64,000 nt of DNA from Labrenzia sp. CE80 (GTDB lineage: Bacteria; Pseudomonadota; Alphaproteobacteria; Rhizobiales; Stappiaceae): the NCBI RefSeq assembly GCF_009650605.1, contig NZ_WAJT01000001.1, positions 2,170,001 through 2,234,000 on the forward strand, read 5' to 3'. The notes beneath the pieces were generated by a model that was given only the letters and a program-made list of their open reading frames with translations, ran no database searches and was not told the origin of the DNA. The number at the start of each line of letters is the position of its first letter. Positions within the stretch are counted from its first letter, which is position 1. Positions 1-7,486 of this stretch are shown one piece after another. The translations under genes were made by a program, and so were the position numbers.

Positions 1-2047
1 CCGGGGCCGCAGGATCGTAAAAGCTGAGAGCGGCCTCAAGCGCACGCCGCTGGATCAGGTCGTCGCGGGTCCCATCTGAAAAATGCGGCAGCGCGCTTTC
101 TGACGACTTCGGATCGACGAACACATTGGGCTGGTTCGCACCCTTGTCGATGGCCGGAACACCGAGTTCGGTGAAGCGGATCGGCTTTGAGGCTGGAACC
201 CAATCGGTCGGCTGCCCGGCTTCTACGTCGCCAAAACGTTCGACGTGCGGGTTTTCCCACCAACCTCGCAGATCCTTGGCACGGTAGACCCAGGGCTTGT
301 TGTAGGTCCCATCTGAAATCGGCGTTCGTGTGCCCGCACGGCGATCGATCTCCGAGGCATAGTACCAGTCGAAATATTCGCCGCCGGCGATGCCCGCCTT
401 GAGCATCTCGATCTCATGCGGGTCTGTGTTGCCATCTGGATCTCCGCCCCTGCGCATGTCGGCCATGGGCAGGTAGTTGTCGATGCCGATGAAATCGATA
501 TCGGAAGATGCCCAGAGAGGATCGAGCGGAAACCTCAACTCGCCAGCGCTCACCTGATGTGCCCCATATTCGGACCAGTCGGCGGCGTAGGAAAGATCTG
601 TGCCCGCTGTCAAAACCGGCCGCACCTCGGCTGCAAGATCGATCAAGCTGCTGACAAACGGATAGGTCCCCGATGTCGTCTGCGCCCTGGTCAGGCCGCG
701 CAGCTCCGAGCCGATCAGAAAGGCATCCACCCCGCTGGCAGCTTCCGCCAAATGCGCCATGTGCAAAACATGACGGCGGTAAGACCATTCGCCCGGGCCG
801 CCATAGGCGATCGCGTCGCCCGAAACCGAGAAGTCGCTTGCGCTTGCTGTGCCGAAAAAGGCTGCAGCATCCTGATCCGGATCCGCGCCGGGCACGATCC
901 TGCCGCGCCAGGGATAGGCGGCCTGCTCTGACCCGCCGTAGGGGTCCGGCAAGCTGTTGCCTGCCGGGATGTCCATAAGAACGAACGGATAAAGCATGAC
1001 CCGAAGCCCACGGTCCTTCAGGTCCTTGATCGCGGCAATCACGCTTGCGTCCGATGGTGTTCCGCCAAATGCGGGTTTGCCATCAATTCTTGAGACTTCG
1101 TCCGCCTCCTCACGGGCCAGCCCCGCGACCGACCAGATGCCGCCAGTCGTGGATTTGACACTTTCCTCGACCTTCGGGCGAATGCTGCAATGGGACGCCC
1201 TCAGATCATCGCCGAACCAGGCGACCACCAGTGCGATGCTTTCAAGATTCGGGCATAACACCTGCAGCTCGTCCAAGGATGCGACCCAATCGCTTGGCGC
1301 CTGCGGGACATGTTGGTTGAGGCTTTCGGTGACGCCGGGCCTCGGCGTCGAACTGACGGCAGTCGGCTGGTAGACGAATTCGCCTGCCCCGGGGATCAAG
1401 GTGATCGCCCGGATGTCTGTCTCCAGACGCTCTACGGACCGGATCACTTCAAAGGTCAGTTGCGGCAGACGGTTGCCGAATGTCTCCAGGGCGAGACGCT
1501 CGAAGACCACATAGGCTATTCCGCGATATGCCGGTGTGTCGCCCTGAAGTCCCGATATCAGCGGATCGGGTGCCTGATCCGGAGCACCCGAATAGACCCG
1601 CATGGTTATGCCGGATGTGTCCAGCGGCTTGCCGTCAGCCCAGATCCGGGCGACCCGGCTTATAGGTCCCTCACTCAATGCGACCGCGAAATTGGCGTAG
1701 TAGGCATAGGATCGCACAGTCGTAGACGAGCCACCGCCTTTGCCACCCTGACTTTCCTCCGAAACCTCTTCCTCAAATCGCGTGGCCCAGATGACCTGTC
1801 CGGCCAGCCGCACCCGGCCATAGATCCGCGGCAAGGAGGCGCCTTCGTTCGAGGCCTGGACGGAGAGGTCGGAAAGTCGGCCCGTCTCCACGGTGGTCGA
1901 AGAGCCAAACAAGCCCTGGTCCACGACCGACCCTGCGACGGCGCCCGCAGCCTTGCCAAGAATGCCGCCAAGACTGCCAAGGCCGAAAAGGCCACCGGCT
2001 GCACCACCCAGTGCCTGTCCGGCTGCTGTCAAGATCAGGGTTGCCAT
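1..2047 (-). CDS. GTA host-specificity/tail-fibre-base protein gp15 (3' part beyond the window)
   Basis: I translated this frame by hand. It is open from an ATG at 2047 to the window edge, so about 682 N-terminal residues are present and the C-terminus is missing. In RcGTA-type particles gp15 (rcc01698 family) is the large protein at the tail tip that contacts the recipient cell. The N-terminus is Gly/Ala-rich with GGAAGGLFGLGSLGGILG. A tail-protein segment with LPRIYGRVRLAGQVIW follows. The stretch from roughly residue 290 on matches the GTA TIM-barrel (glycoside-hydrolase-like) domain, with DDLRASHCSIRPKVEES, VDAFLIGSELRGLTR, IDFIGIDNYLPMAD and IRFTELGVPAIDKGANQPN. It overlaps gp14 by 13 bases, so the two are probably translationally coupled. 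The family assignment is firm. Whether the barrel is catalytic cannot be told from the sequence. Confidence 0.93.
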   Translation of the reverse strand, partial: MATLILTAAGQALGGAAGGLFGLGSLGGILGKAAGAVAGSVVDQGLFGSSTTVETGRLSDLSVQASNEGASLPRIYGRVRLAGQVIWATRFEEEVSEESQGGKGGGSSTTVRSYAYYANFAVALSEGPISRVARIWADGKPLDTSGITMRVYSGAPDQAPDPLISGLQGDTPAYRGIAYVVFERLALETFGNRLPQLTFEVIRSVERLETDIRAITLIPGAGEFVYQPTAVSSTPRPGVTESLNQHVPQAPSDWVASLDELQVLCPNLESIALVVAWFGDDLRASHCSIRPKVEESVKSTTGGIWSVAGLAREEADEVSRIDGKPAFGGTPSDASVIAAIKDLKDRGLRVMLYPFVLMDIPAGNSLPDPYGGSEQAAYPWRGRIVPGADPDQDAAAFFGTASASDFSVSGDAIAYGGPGEWSYRRHVLHMAHLAEAASGVDAFLIGSELRGLTRAQTTSGTYPFVSSLIDLAAEVRPVLTAGTDLSYAADWSEYGAHQVSAGELRFPLDPLWASSDIDFIGIDNYLPMADMRRGGDPDGNTDPHEIEMLKAGIAGGEYFDWYYASEIDRRAGTRTPISDGTYNKPWVYRAKDLRGWWENPHVERFGDVEAGQPTDWVPASKPIRFTELGVPAIDKGANQPNVFVDPKSSESALPHFSDGTRDDLIQRRALEAALSFYDPAAP

Positions 2048-2505
2048 TGGCCTTGCTCCGGAAATGAAAACACATGGGCAATGCGCCGGCGCCAGGCCGG
2101 CACAAGAGGGCTTTCGACGACGCCGACACGCTCATAAGCGTGGATCACCAGCCTAGGTGCGCTCAGAATCGCAACATGCCGGGCGGGCAGATGCTCCCTC
2201 CAGCGAAACAGGAGAACGTCCCCCGGCACTGCTGCATCCGGCGCCTGCTCGCTCAGCCAGCGCCTTGCAGCTTCGACAAGGCTCTCGCCAGTGCCGGACG
2301 CCGTCCAGTCAGGCTGATAGGCCGGGACGGGTTCAGCCTCGGCGCCATAAAGCGCCCGCCAGACGCCGCGCAGAAGACCCAGGCAATCGCAGCCTGCGCC
2401 CTTGCAGCTGGCCTGATGCCGATAGGGCGTTCCAAGCCAGGATGCCGCCTCGCTCAGAACCGCGGCACGTACTGTGGAGATGTCAGGAGACAAGGATGCC
2501 ACCAT
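2035..2505 (-). CDS. GTA gp14, NlpC/P60 cell-wall peptidase of the tail tip
   Basis: This 156-residue protein is of the NlpC/P60 family as found in GTA and phage tails, where it is thought to open the recipient's peptidoglycan during DNA delivery. The catalytic Cys lies in GCDCLGLLRGVW (Cys41) and the catalytic His in PARHVAIL (His110), with an N-terminal SWLGTPYRHQA typical of this subfamily. The ATG start at 2505 overlaps the end of gp13 by 23 bases, and its own end overlaps gp15. It is tightly packed between baseplate hub and host-specificity genes, as in Rhodobacter. Nothing suggests loss of activity. Confidence 0.93.
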   Translation of the reverse strand: MVASLSPDISTVRAAVLSEAASWLGTPYRHQASCKGAGCDCLGLLRGVWRALYGAEAEPVPAYQPDWTASGTGESLVEAARRWLSEQAPDAAVPGDVLLFRWREHLPARHVAILSAPRLVIHAYERVGVVESPLVPAWRRRIAHVFSFPEQGQWQP

Positions 2506-3376
2506 CGTTCTCGCCCGTGTTTCGGGTCGGATAGGAGAGAACGAAGTCTGTCCCGGGCATATGCGGAAAGCCCTGGAAGTTCAGCTCGTTGGAGAACTTT
2601 GCACGGCAGGTCGAGACCTGTTTGTCGCATCCGGCGGAAACGCGTATCTGAGTTCCCGTCTCAAGGCTTGACGGTGGCGCCTGCCATAAGCCGATCCAAG
2701 CGACGCCTTCCTCCAGCCAATGCGCGGCGACCTCGGATCGAAAGCCGGTGTGTGCGCCGGTCAGAACCTCCAGCCGCCCGCCGTTGAACCAGCCTGACGA
2801 AAACGCGGACAGGCCGGCGATCTGAAGTTCGCCCAGGTCTCCGGCAAGTGTGACCGTTCCCTCGGCCTGATATGCCGGGCCTGACAGATCAACGCCGCAG
2901 CGGCTGTCGCCGAGATCCGCATCGCAGGTCCTGGCGAAGACCCGGCCATGCTTGACCTCGAGCAAATGGGACAAGCCACGCAGTTCCGCTTGGAATGCTT
3001 CGCCGTTTCGGCTGACTTCGCCGACACGGGCTCTGCGCAGAAGCTGTGTCTGGGACGGGTCCGCCCAATTGACCAGATGGACCTCAACGCTTGCGCCATC
3101 CCAAAGTCCCGCCTCAAGATCATCATCGGACAGACCGGACAAGGAGAGTGCCCCGCTGACCTCTCCTCCGCCAGTCGCAAGACCTGGACCGGCAGACAGG
3201 CTGCTGGTTTCGAGACCGTTTTGCGGCTGGCAGGACAGGCCGTCGACGGTTAGAGATCGATCATGATCGGTGAAGCCGATGCGCTGACCGTCCTTGCGCG
3301 TGACCACCCAGCAATGGGCAACCGTCGTCGCCCCGCCGGCCAAATGGCCAGCAAGTTCGGATGAAATGGCTTTCAT
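2483..3376 (-). CDS. GTA gp13, baseplate hub protein (DUF2163/BR0599 family)
   Basis: This 297-residue protein is of the DUF2163 and phage BR0599 C-terminal family, the hub protein of the RcGTA baseplate. It carries four cysteines in two pairs, Cys151/Cys160 (TCDADLGDSRCG) and Cys250/Cys257 (GCDKQVSTC). In the RcGTA structure, as I recall it, the hub holds an iron-sulfur cluster, and these four residues are the obvious ligands here (inference). The N-terminus (VVTRKDGQRIGFTDHDRSL) is typical for the family. It lies 23 bases after gp12 and overlaps gp14. The length agrees with family members. Confidence 0.92.
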   Translation of the reverse strand: MKAISSELAGHLAGGATTVAHCWVVTRKDGQRIGFTDHDRSLTVDGLSCQPQNGLETSSLSAGPGLATGGGEVSGALSLSGLSDDDLEAGLWDGASVEVHLVNWADPSQTQLLRRARVGEVSRNGEAFQAELRGLSHLLEVKHGRVFARTCDADLGDSRCGVDLSGPAYQAEGTVTLAGDLGELQIAGLSAFSSGWFNGGRLEVLTGAHTGFRSEVAAHWLEEGVAWIGLWQAPPSSLETGTQIRVSAGCDKQVSTCRAKFSNELNFQGFPHMPGTDFVLSYPTRNTGENDGGILVS

Positions 3377-3399
3377 GAGAGCGCCCTATTTTGAGGAAG

Positions 3400-4035
3400 T
3401 CAGATCCGGATCTCGATCAGGGGAATCGAGGGAATATCGCCCGCTTCAAAATGGGTCAGGCTCACCTCGAGCCGATCCGTGTCGAAGCGCACGGGAACGT
3501 CAAAGAAAAAACCAGCGGTGATCTGCGCGCCGTCGGCAGGTGGAGAGGCGAAGACAAGTTCTCCGTTCCCGGCGTTCAGCCAGGCATCAACACCGACCGT
3601 CACCTCGGCGCCTTCGACGGCCACCTTAAGACTTGCAGGATCGGCAAGGCGGATCTCCCGCGCATAGGCCGCCTCGCCGTTGCCGTAAGTCTTGGTCAAC
3701 GCAAAGGTTTCGGTCACTCCGTCCCCCTGAGCGATCTCCTGGTCAAAGGCCGTGGGCATACCGCCGCCGTCGCCGGTCGAATGATCGAAGGGGTCGCGAA
3801 ACCGGAAGCCGAACAACCGTCCGCGCGCTTTTTCAAACAGCGACAGAACTGCCCTGAGATCGGCAAGGGACCGGATTCCGGTGGAGGCGTCATAGCGCCG
3901 CCGGCTGTCGGCCCAGCGCGCGTTGCGGGCCTCAAGGCCGGAGGCCAGAAGCACCACTTCCGTGCGCCGCTCCGGGCCGCCCAGAGCGCCAAAAGCCACC
4001 CCTGAGGGAAAATACTCATCCAAGAAAGAAACCAT
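3400..4035 (-). CDS. GTA gp12, distal tail protein (DUF2460)
   Basis: This 211-residue protein is of the DUF2460 (TIGR02217-type) family, the distal tail protein that joins tail tube to baseplate in RcGTA. Supporting segments are VALLASGLEARNARW-like (here EVVLLASGLEARNARWADSR), LFEKARGRLFGFRFRDPFD and DGAQITAGFFFDVPVRFDTD. The frame is open to 4113, but the ATG at 4035 has a good upstream AAGGGG and gives the usual N-terminus FLDEYFPSGVAFG. It is the first GTA gene after the interruption by the oppositely oriented DUF465 gene, so either it is read through from gp11 or it needs its own promoter. Confidence 0.93.
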   Translation of the reverse strand: MVSFLDEYFPSGVAFGALGGPERRTEVVLLASGLEARNARWADSRRRYDASTGIRSLADLRAVLSLFEKARGRLFGFRFRDPFDHSTGDGGGMPTAFDQEIAQGDGVTETFALTKTYGNGEAAYAREIRLADPASLKVAVEGAEVTVGVDAWLNAGNGELVFASPPADGAQITAGFFFDVPVRFDTDRLEVSLTHFEAGDIPSIPLIEIRI

Positions 4036-4127
4036 CAAATTCCCCTTGCGAGCGGGCCGCAATTGATCTGCCTCAAGGTGGCTTGCAGGCGCCCTCTTCA
4101 TGTTGGTCGTCATTCAAGGAGGACCAA

Positions 4128-4382
4128 ATGAGTCACGTACCGCACGAACTGCACGAAGAATTCCCCGACGCCGCCGACGCCTTGCATGCGCTCAAGGCGA
4201 GCGACGCCCATTTCGTCAAGCTTTCGGACGAATACCACGCGATCAACCGCGAAATTCACCGCATCGAGACCGATGTCGAACCAGCCTCGGACGAGACGTT
4301 GGAAGACCTCAAGAAGAAGCGTTTGTCACTCAAAGACCAGATCGCTGCCATCTTGGCGGTGAGCGAGCGCACCGGCTCCTGA
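4128..4382 (+). CDS. YdcH-like DUF465 small protein, inserted within the GTA cluster
   Basis: This 84-residue protein belongs to the DUF465/YdcH family, whose members are small, highly charged, helical proteins of unknown function that are common in proteobacteria. The sequence is two predicted amphipathic helices, with ASDAHFVKLSDEYHAINREI and LEDLKKKRLSLKDQIAAIL, as expected for a short coiled-coil hairpin. The start at 4128 has a near-perfect Shine-Dalgarno AAGGAGG seven bases upstream. It is the only plus-strand gene inside the GTA region and lies head-to-head with gp12 and tail-to-tail with gp11 (22 bases from its stop). A functional link to the GTA is not established. It may simply be a host gene caught in the cluster. 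Confidence 0.88.
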   Translation: MSHVPHELHEEFPDAADALHALKASDAHFVKLSDEYHAINREIHRIETDVEPASDETLEDLKKKRLSLKDQIAAILAVSERTGS

Positions 4383-4404
4383 GCCCCTCCTTTTCAGGCC
4401 GGTG

Positions 4405-4995
4405 TTAGAGCCCGCGCCGTCCCCGTCCGACGGCGCGGGCCACCATTGCAGAAACCTGCGTTTCGGATCGCCGAAAGCTTTCCGCATCCCTGGTGGCAAC
4501 ATTGATCTGGATCCGCGGCTGCGCGGCTCTAGTGCCGTTCTGGACGCCAAGCCTGCCGTCATTGCCTCGCACCAGCGGCAAGATCGCTTCGGCGCCTGCT
4601 TCACCGGCCAGTCCCAATCCACCAGACGCACCACCACCGCCAAGACCGAAATAGGTCGGCGACGCGACGATGCCCCCTTTGGCAAATGGGGTCACCGCGC
4701 CCAACGCGCCTGCCACGGACCCGCTGATCCCATTTGTCAGACCGCCGAAAGCGCTGGAGAATGCCGTTTCGGCCAATCCTTCCAGGGGTTTGAGGGCAGA
4801 CCCGAGCAAACGGGACGACGTGGTGAGCGCGATCTGCCGGAAGACCACCTCGAGTGATTTGCCATCGATGAGAGCTGCCTTGAGGCCACCGGTGAGCGCC
4901 GTTGAAAAGCTGCCTGCCGAGCGGGAGATTTCCTGCATCTTTAGGGAAAACGCCGACAGGTCTTCCAGCGGAACATCAAGTTGAACATCTGTCAT
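4405..4995 (-). CDS. GTA gp11, tail tape measure protein
   Basis: This 196-residue protein is of the lambda tape-measure C-terminal type used by GTAs. Segments VFRQIALTTSSRLLGSALKP, FAKGGIVASPTYFGLGGGG and GLAGEAGAEAILPLVRGNDG are characteristic. It sets tail length during assembly and occupies the tail lumen. GTA tape measures are short compared with phage ones because GTA tails are short, so 196 residues is normal and not a truncation. The start at 4995 lies 18 bases after gp10.1. Its C-terminal codons (VGRGRRGL) contain an 11-bp inverted repeat. Downstream the cluster is interrupted by a plus-strand gene. Confidence 0.9.
   Translation of the reverse strand: MTDVQLDVPLEDLSAFSLKMQEISRSAGSFSTALTGGLKAALIDGKSLEVVFRQIALTTSSRLLGSALKPLEGLAETAFSSAFGGLTNGISGSVAGALGAVTPFAKGGIVASPTYFGLGGGGASGGLGLAGEAGAEAILPLVRGNDGRLGVQNGTRAAQPRIQINVATRDAESFRRSETQVSAMVARAVGRGRRGL
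4410..4440. repeat. Perfect 11-bp inverted repeat with 9-base loop
   Basis: GCCCGCGCCGT at 4410-4420 is repeated as its exact reverse complement at 4430-4440. The hairpin lies in the last codons of gp11 and just downstream of the plus-strand DUF465 gene. No T-run follows on either strand, so it is at best a weak or Rho-assisted terminator, or an RNA-stability element between convergent genes. Confidence 0.5.
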
Positions 4996-5013
4996 TTCAG
5001 GTGCCTTTGTTGC

Positions 5014-5169
5014 CTAGCGGTCCGGGTGACGTTTCATCATGCGTTCGAGGGCACTTCGCTCGAGCCCAGTTGCGGATTTCTGCCAGCCCAGCGCTGCTGC
5101 AAGTTCGCGCGGGGTCGACGACCAGAACACGGTTGGCGACCAGCCGAGGCGCGCGAAAGCGACCTGCAT
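5014..5169 (-). CDS. GTA gp10.1, small phage tail assembly chaperone
   Basis: This 51-residue open frame (MQVAFARLGWSPTVFWSSTP then RELAAALGW... ending KRHPDR) was found by translating the gap between gp10 and gp11. The TP-x-EL and FW residues match the short tail assembly chaperone that follows gp10 in Rhodobacter-type GTAs (rcc01693, TIGR02216 type). The ATG shares its A with the gp10 stop (TGATG), so translation is presumably coupled. Just upstream in the same frame the sequence reads FPWREL, which resembles the usual N-terminus of this family. No start codon exists there, so the protein may be made partly by slippage from gp10 (see findings). Confidence 0.8.
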   Translation of the reverse strand: MQVAFARLGWSPTVFWSSTPRELAAALGWQKSATGLERSALERMMKRHPDR

Positions 5170-5558
5170 CAGCTCGCGCCAGGGAAAGGGGCGGTCTGGT
5201 TCTGGCCTGCCTCTCCCTTGGAGGAAGGCACGCCGAGCTGCTCCTCTTGCCCATCGCCGAAGGTCAGCTGCAGGAGATCTGCGGCGATCGAGGCATATCC
5301 GGTCACGCCACCGGCAGATGTCATCAAGGCCAGCTGGTCGTCGGAAACATCATTGCCCGCACCGCGCAATCCGGCGCCAAGAATCTTGATCAGATCGCGC
5401 GCAGAAAAGCGCCCGGTCGAAAACCGCTCCACCAAGGCCTGAAGATCCTCACAGGAAAAGGCGTCTTCCAGTTCTGCCAGAGCCCCGAGGGTCAAGACCA
5501 GCGTCCATTTACGGCCGTCGAGACAGGCGCTGATTTCGCCGCGCAGATGATTTGCCAT
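5169..5558 (-). CDS. GTA gp10, tail assembly chaperone
   Basis: This 129-residue protein is of the GTA gp10 family (Phage_TAC_11 type). It begins MANHLRGEISACLDGRKWTL and carries the family segment LTLGALAELEDAF, followed by RDLIKILGAGLRG. The role is chaperoning the tape measure during tail assembly (established for the family). The start at 5558 has a strong AGGAGG. Its stop overlaps the start of gp10.1 in a TGATG arrangement, the same layout as the paired chaperones of phage tails. Confidence 0.9.
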   Translation of the reverse strand: MANHLRGEISACLDGRKWTLVLTLGALAELEDAFSCEDLQALVERFSTGRFSARDLIKILGAGLRGAGNDVSDDQLALMTSAGGVTGYASIAADLLQLTFGDGQEEQLGVPSSKGEAGQNQTAPFPGAS

Positions 5559-5567
5559 GCTGACCTC

Positions 5568-5981
5568 CTAAAGTGCTGTAAATGTGATGGGTCCCGCCGA
5601 CTCCAGCGCGATCTCATAGGTGACCTCGCCGTCGTGACGGCCGGCATATTCCAGTGCGGTGACCTGAAAAGCCCCTTCCAGCGTCCCGAAATCCGGGATG
5701 ATGACCTGCCAGGGGCAGATGATCCCGTCGAAGAAGAGCTGACGAACGGCCGCGTCACTTGCCTGGTCGCGGAACAGACCAGAGCCGGCAAGGCTCGCGC
5801 TTCGTGTGCCTGCCTGCGCCAGCAACTCACGCCAGCGCCCGGCGCTGTCCGCATTGGTGATGTCCACGGTCGCCGCGTTCAGCGCCATCCTGCGGGTGCG
5901 AAGCCCGGCAACGGTTTTAAAGCTTCCGCTGGACGTTTGGTCCAGCTTGAGCAGCAGATCGCGTCCTGCCTGTGCGGTCAT
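5568..5981 (-). CDS. GTA gp9, major tail (tube) protein
   Basis: This 137-residue protein is of the TP901-1/GTA major tail protein family. It starts MTAQAGRDLLLKLDQTSSG and contains VAGLRTRRMALNAATVDITN and FEGAFQVTALEYAG-like text (here GTLEGAFQVTALEYAGRHDG). It polymerises into the tail tube. The frame is open further upstream to 6119, but the ATG at 5981 matches the family N-terminus and has AAGGA upstream. It sits 34 bases after gp8 and 9 bases before gp10. Confidence 0.92.
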   Translation of the reverse strand: MTAQAGRDLLLKLDQTSSGSFKTVAGLRTRRMALNAATVDITNADSAGRWRELLAQAGTRSASLAGSGLFRDQASDAAVRQLFFDGIICPWQVIIPDFGTLEGAFQVTALEYAGRHDGEVTYEIALESAGPITFTAL

Positions 5982-6015
5982 GGCAAATGTCCTTGTTGCA
6001 AGATTGAAAGCTGCG

Positions 6016-6429
6016 TCAGGCGTCAGGCTCGGTGACAGCTCGCAGGGACAACTCGGCCCGGAAGGTGCGGCCATCGCGCAAAAGCCGCGAAGACATCTCG
6101 GACACCTGAAGCCCGACAAGCCGGTGCCCCGAAAGGAGCAGATCCGGTTCGATCACGAGCACTGATGCCCTCTGGATGATCGCAAGCGCTTCATCTCGGC
6201 TTGCCTTGCGCGACAAGGCCGCAAGCCGAAGCTCATGAACGAAGCCTTCCTCGGGCAGGTTCAGCAAGGGACGTGCCCCGAGCGTCTCCAGCACCAGAAA
6301 GGGAAAGGCTTGTCCCCTGGGCGGTGCGTCGAAGATGCGCCCAGCGCCTATAAGACCGGTCAGCACTGCATCGGCGGCAAGCCGGCTGAACAGGGCGCTG
6401 CGCAGGGCCAGTTGCGGATGACTGCTCAT
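6016..6429 (-). CDS. GTA gp8, tail terminator / head-tail joining protein (DUF3168)
   Basis: This 137-residue protein is of the DUF3168 family, which caps the tail and joins it to the head. Evidence is the N-terminus SSHPQLALRSALFSRLAAD, the segment PFLVLETLGARPLLN and the C-terminal RLLRDGRTFRAELSLRAVTE. The start at 6429 follows a GAGGAGGGG ribosome site and overlaps the gp7 stop by 4 bases. Confidence 0.9.
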   Translation of the reverse strand: MSSHPQLALRSALFSRLAADAVLTGLIGAGRIFDAPPRGQAFPFLVLETLGARPLLNLPEEGFVHELRLAALSRKASRDEALAIIQRASVLVIEPDLLLSGHRLVGLQVSEMSSRLLRDGRTFRAELSLRAVTEPDA

Positions 6430-6746
6430 GTCCCCTCCTCTTCTGCCAGGCAAATGATTTCTCGGGATCGGTCCTCAGCCGCAGTGGTCGACAGAATGCG
6501 AAAGACACGCGGACCGCTCAAAATGCGCCAACCACCGGCAACGTCGTCTCTGTAGCGAAGGCGAAGCTGATGGGTCGCGATGCCATCGAGGCGTCCGCCG
6601 CTCAGCGTTTCGCTTTGGCGAAGCGGCTTGATCTGGGCGAAGTCGTCGCCCACGAACAGATAGACGAGGCTTGCCGATCCATCGGCTGCCGCTGTGTGCA
6701 CCGGCTGCTCAAGCGCCACAGGTGTGCGGTAGGCCCCCGCCCTCAC
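6426..6746 (-). CDS. GTA gp7, head closure / head-tail adaptor protein
   Basis: This 106-residue protein matches the phage head-tail joining (stopper) family: GAYRTPVALEQPV at the N-terminus, then ETLSGGRLDGIATHQLRLRY and WRILSGPRVFRILS. It starts with GTG at 6746, overlapping the gp6 stop (GTGA), and its own end overlaps gp8. It is the usual size for GTA gp7. Confidence 0.88.
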   Translation of the reverse strand: MRAGAYRTPVALEQPVHTAAADGSASLVYLFVGDDFAQIKPLRQSETLSGGRLDGIATHQLRLRYRDDVAGGWRILSGPRVFRILSTTAAEDRSREIICLAEEEGT

Positions 6747-7312
6747 AGTTGCAGCACCCGGTTCACCGACATCAACCGGTCGAGTCCATGGGGTAGGCTC
6801 GTCATGGCAAGGTCCGTCCCGGCTTCCCGGTTTTCAAACCAGTGTGCTGCCAGCAAACGGATTGCCTGGCGTAGTGGCGCGGGGACATCCTGCGCGTTGT
6901 CGCCATAGCCTGCGGAGAAGTCGATCTCGACCCCAAGCAAGCCCGCGGAGGGAACGCCAACCCCAAGGCCAATGCGGATGCGAGCCGGATCCGAAGACCG
7001 GTCCAGCGTATAATCGGACGGGTCAAGCACATGACCGTTGCCGTCCAGATCATAGACAGTGATTTCGTCGACCGAGAGAACAGGGGCAATCGGCAAAGAA
7101 ACGATCCGGCCCATCGGCCAAGCTTCGAGATAGAGCCGCCATCCTTGGCGGATCAAGGCACGCCGGGTTTCCCGTTCGATCTGCTGACGGGCGGCCTGGA
7201 TGAAGCCGGACAGGAGATCTTCTTCCTGGACACCGGTGAGCCTTAGCTGATTGCGCAAGTCGGCCACCGTCACCGGCTCAAGGGCCGGCGGCGTCACAAC
7301 GACGGACGTCAT
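6743..7312 (-). CDS. GTA gp6, head-tail connector protein
   Basis: This 189-residue protein resembles the GTA/phage head-tail connector (TIGR02215 type): LEPVTVADLRNQLRL, FIQAARQQIERETRRALI and VPAPLRQAIRLLAAHWFENR. It forms the adaptor ring beneath the portal. The frame extends upstream to 7396, but the ATG at 7312 fits the family start. A strong terminator (7334-7369) lies immediately upstream, so expression of gp6 and everything after it requires read-through or a local promoter. Confidence 0.9.
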   Translation of the reverse strand: MTSVVVTPPALEPVTVADLRNQLRLTGVQEEDLLSGFIQAARQQIERETRRALIRQGWRLYLEAWPMGRIVSLPIAPVLSVDEITVYDLDGNGHVLDPSDYTLDRSSDPARIRIGLGVGVPSAGLLGVEIDFSAGYGDNAQDVPAPLRQAIRLLAAHWFENREAGTDLAMTSLPHGLDRLMSVNRVLQL

Positions 7313-7333
7313 GGCGTTATCCTTTGCCTGAAA

Positions 7334-7369
7334 CAAAAAAAACGCCGGATCCGTCAACGGGACCCGGCG
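7334..7369 (-). terminator. Intrinsic terminator between capsid gp5 and gp6
   Basis: On the minus strand a hairpin with arms CGCCGG/CCGGCG (plus-strand 7364-7369 and 7343-7348), extended inward by further pairs, is followed by eight Ts (plus-strand A-run to 7335). It lies about 120 bases past the capsid stop and 22 bases before gp6. It would limit transcription of tail genes relative to capsid unless antitermination occurs. Confidence 0.85.
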
Positions 7370-7486
7370 AAGTGGGGGAGGGTTACAAAAAAGCACTCAA
7401 GATGTGCAACCACAGGTATTGCAATCAGGGCTTTCGCCAAGCTTGCCGCAGCGCACAAAATATCGCCAAAAAGACGAGTGCTATTT

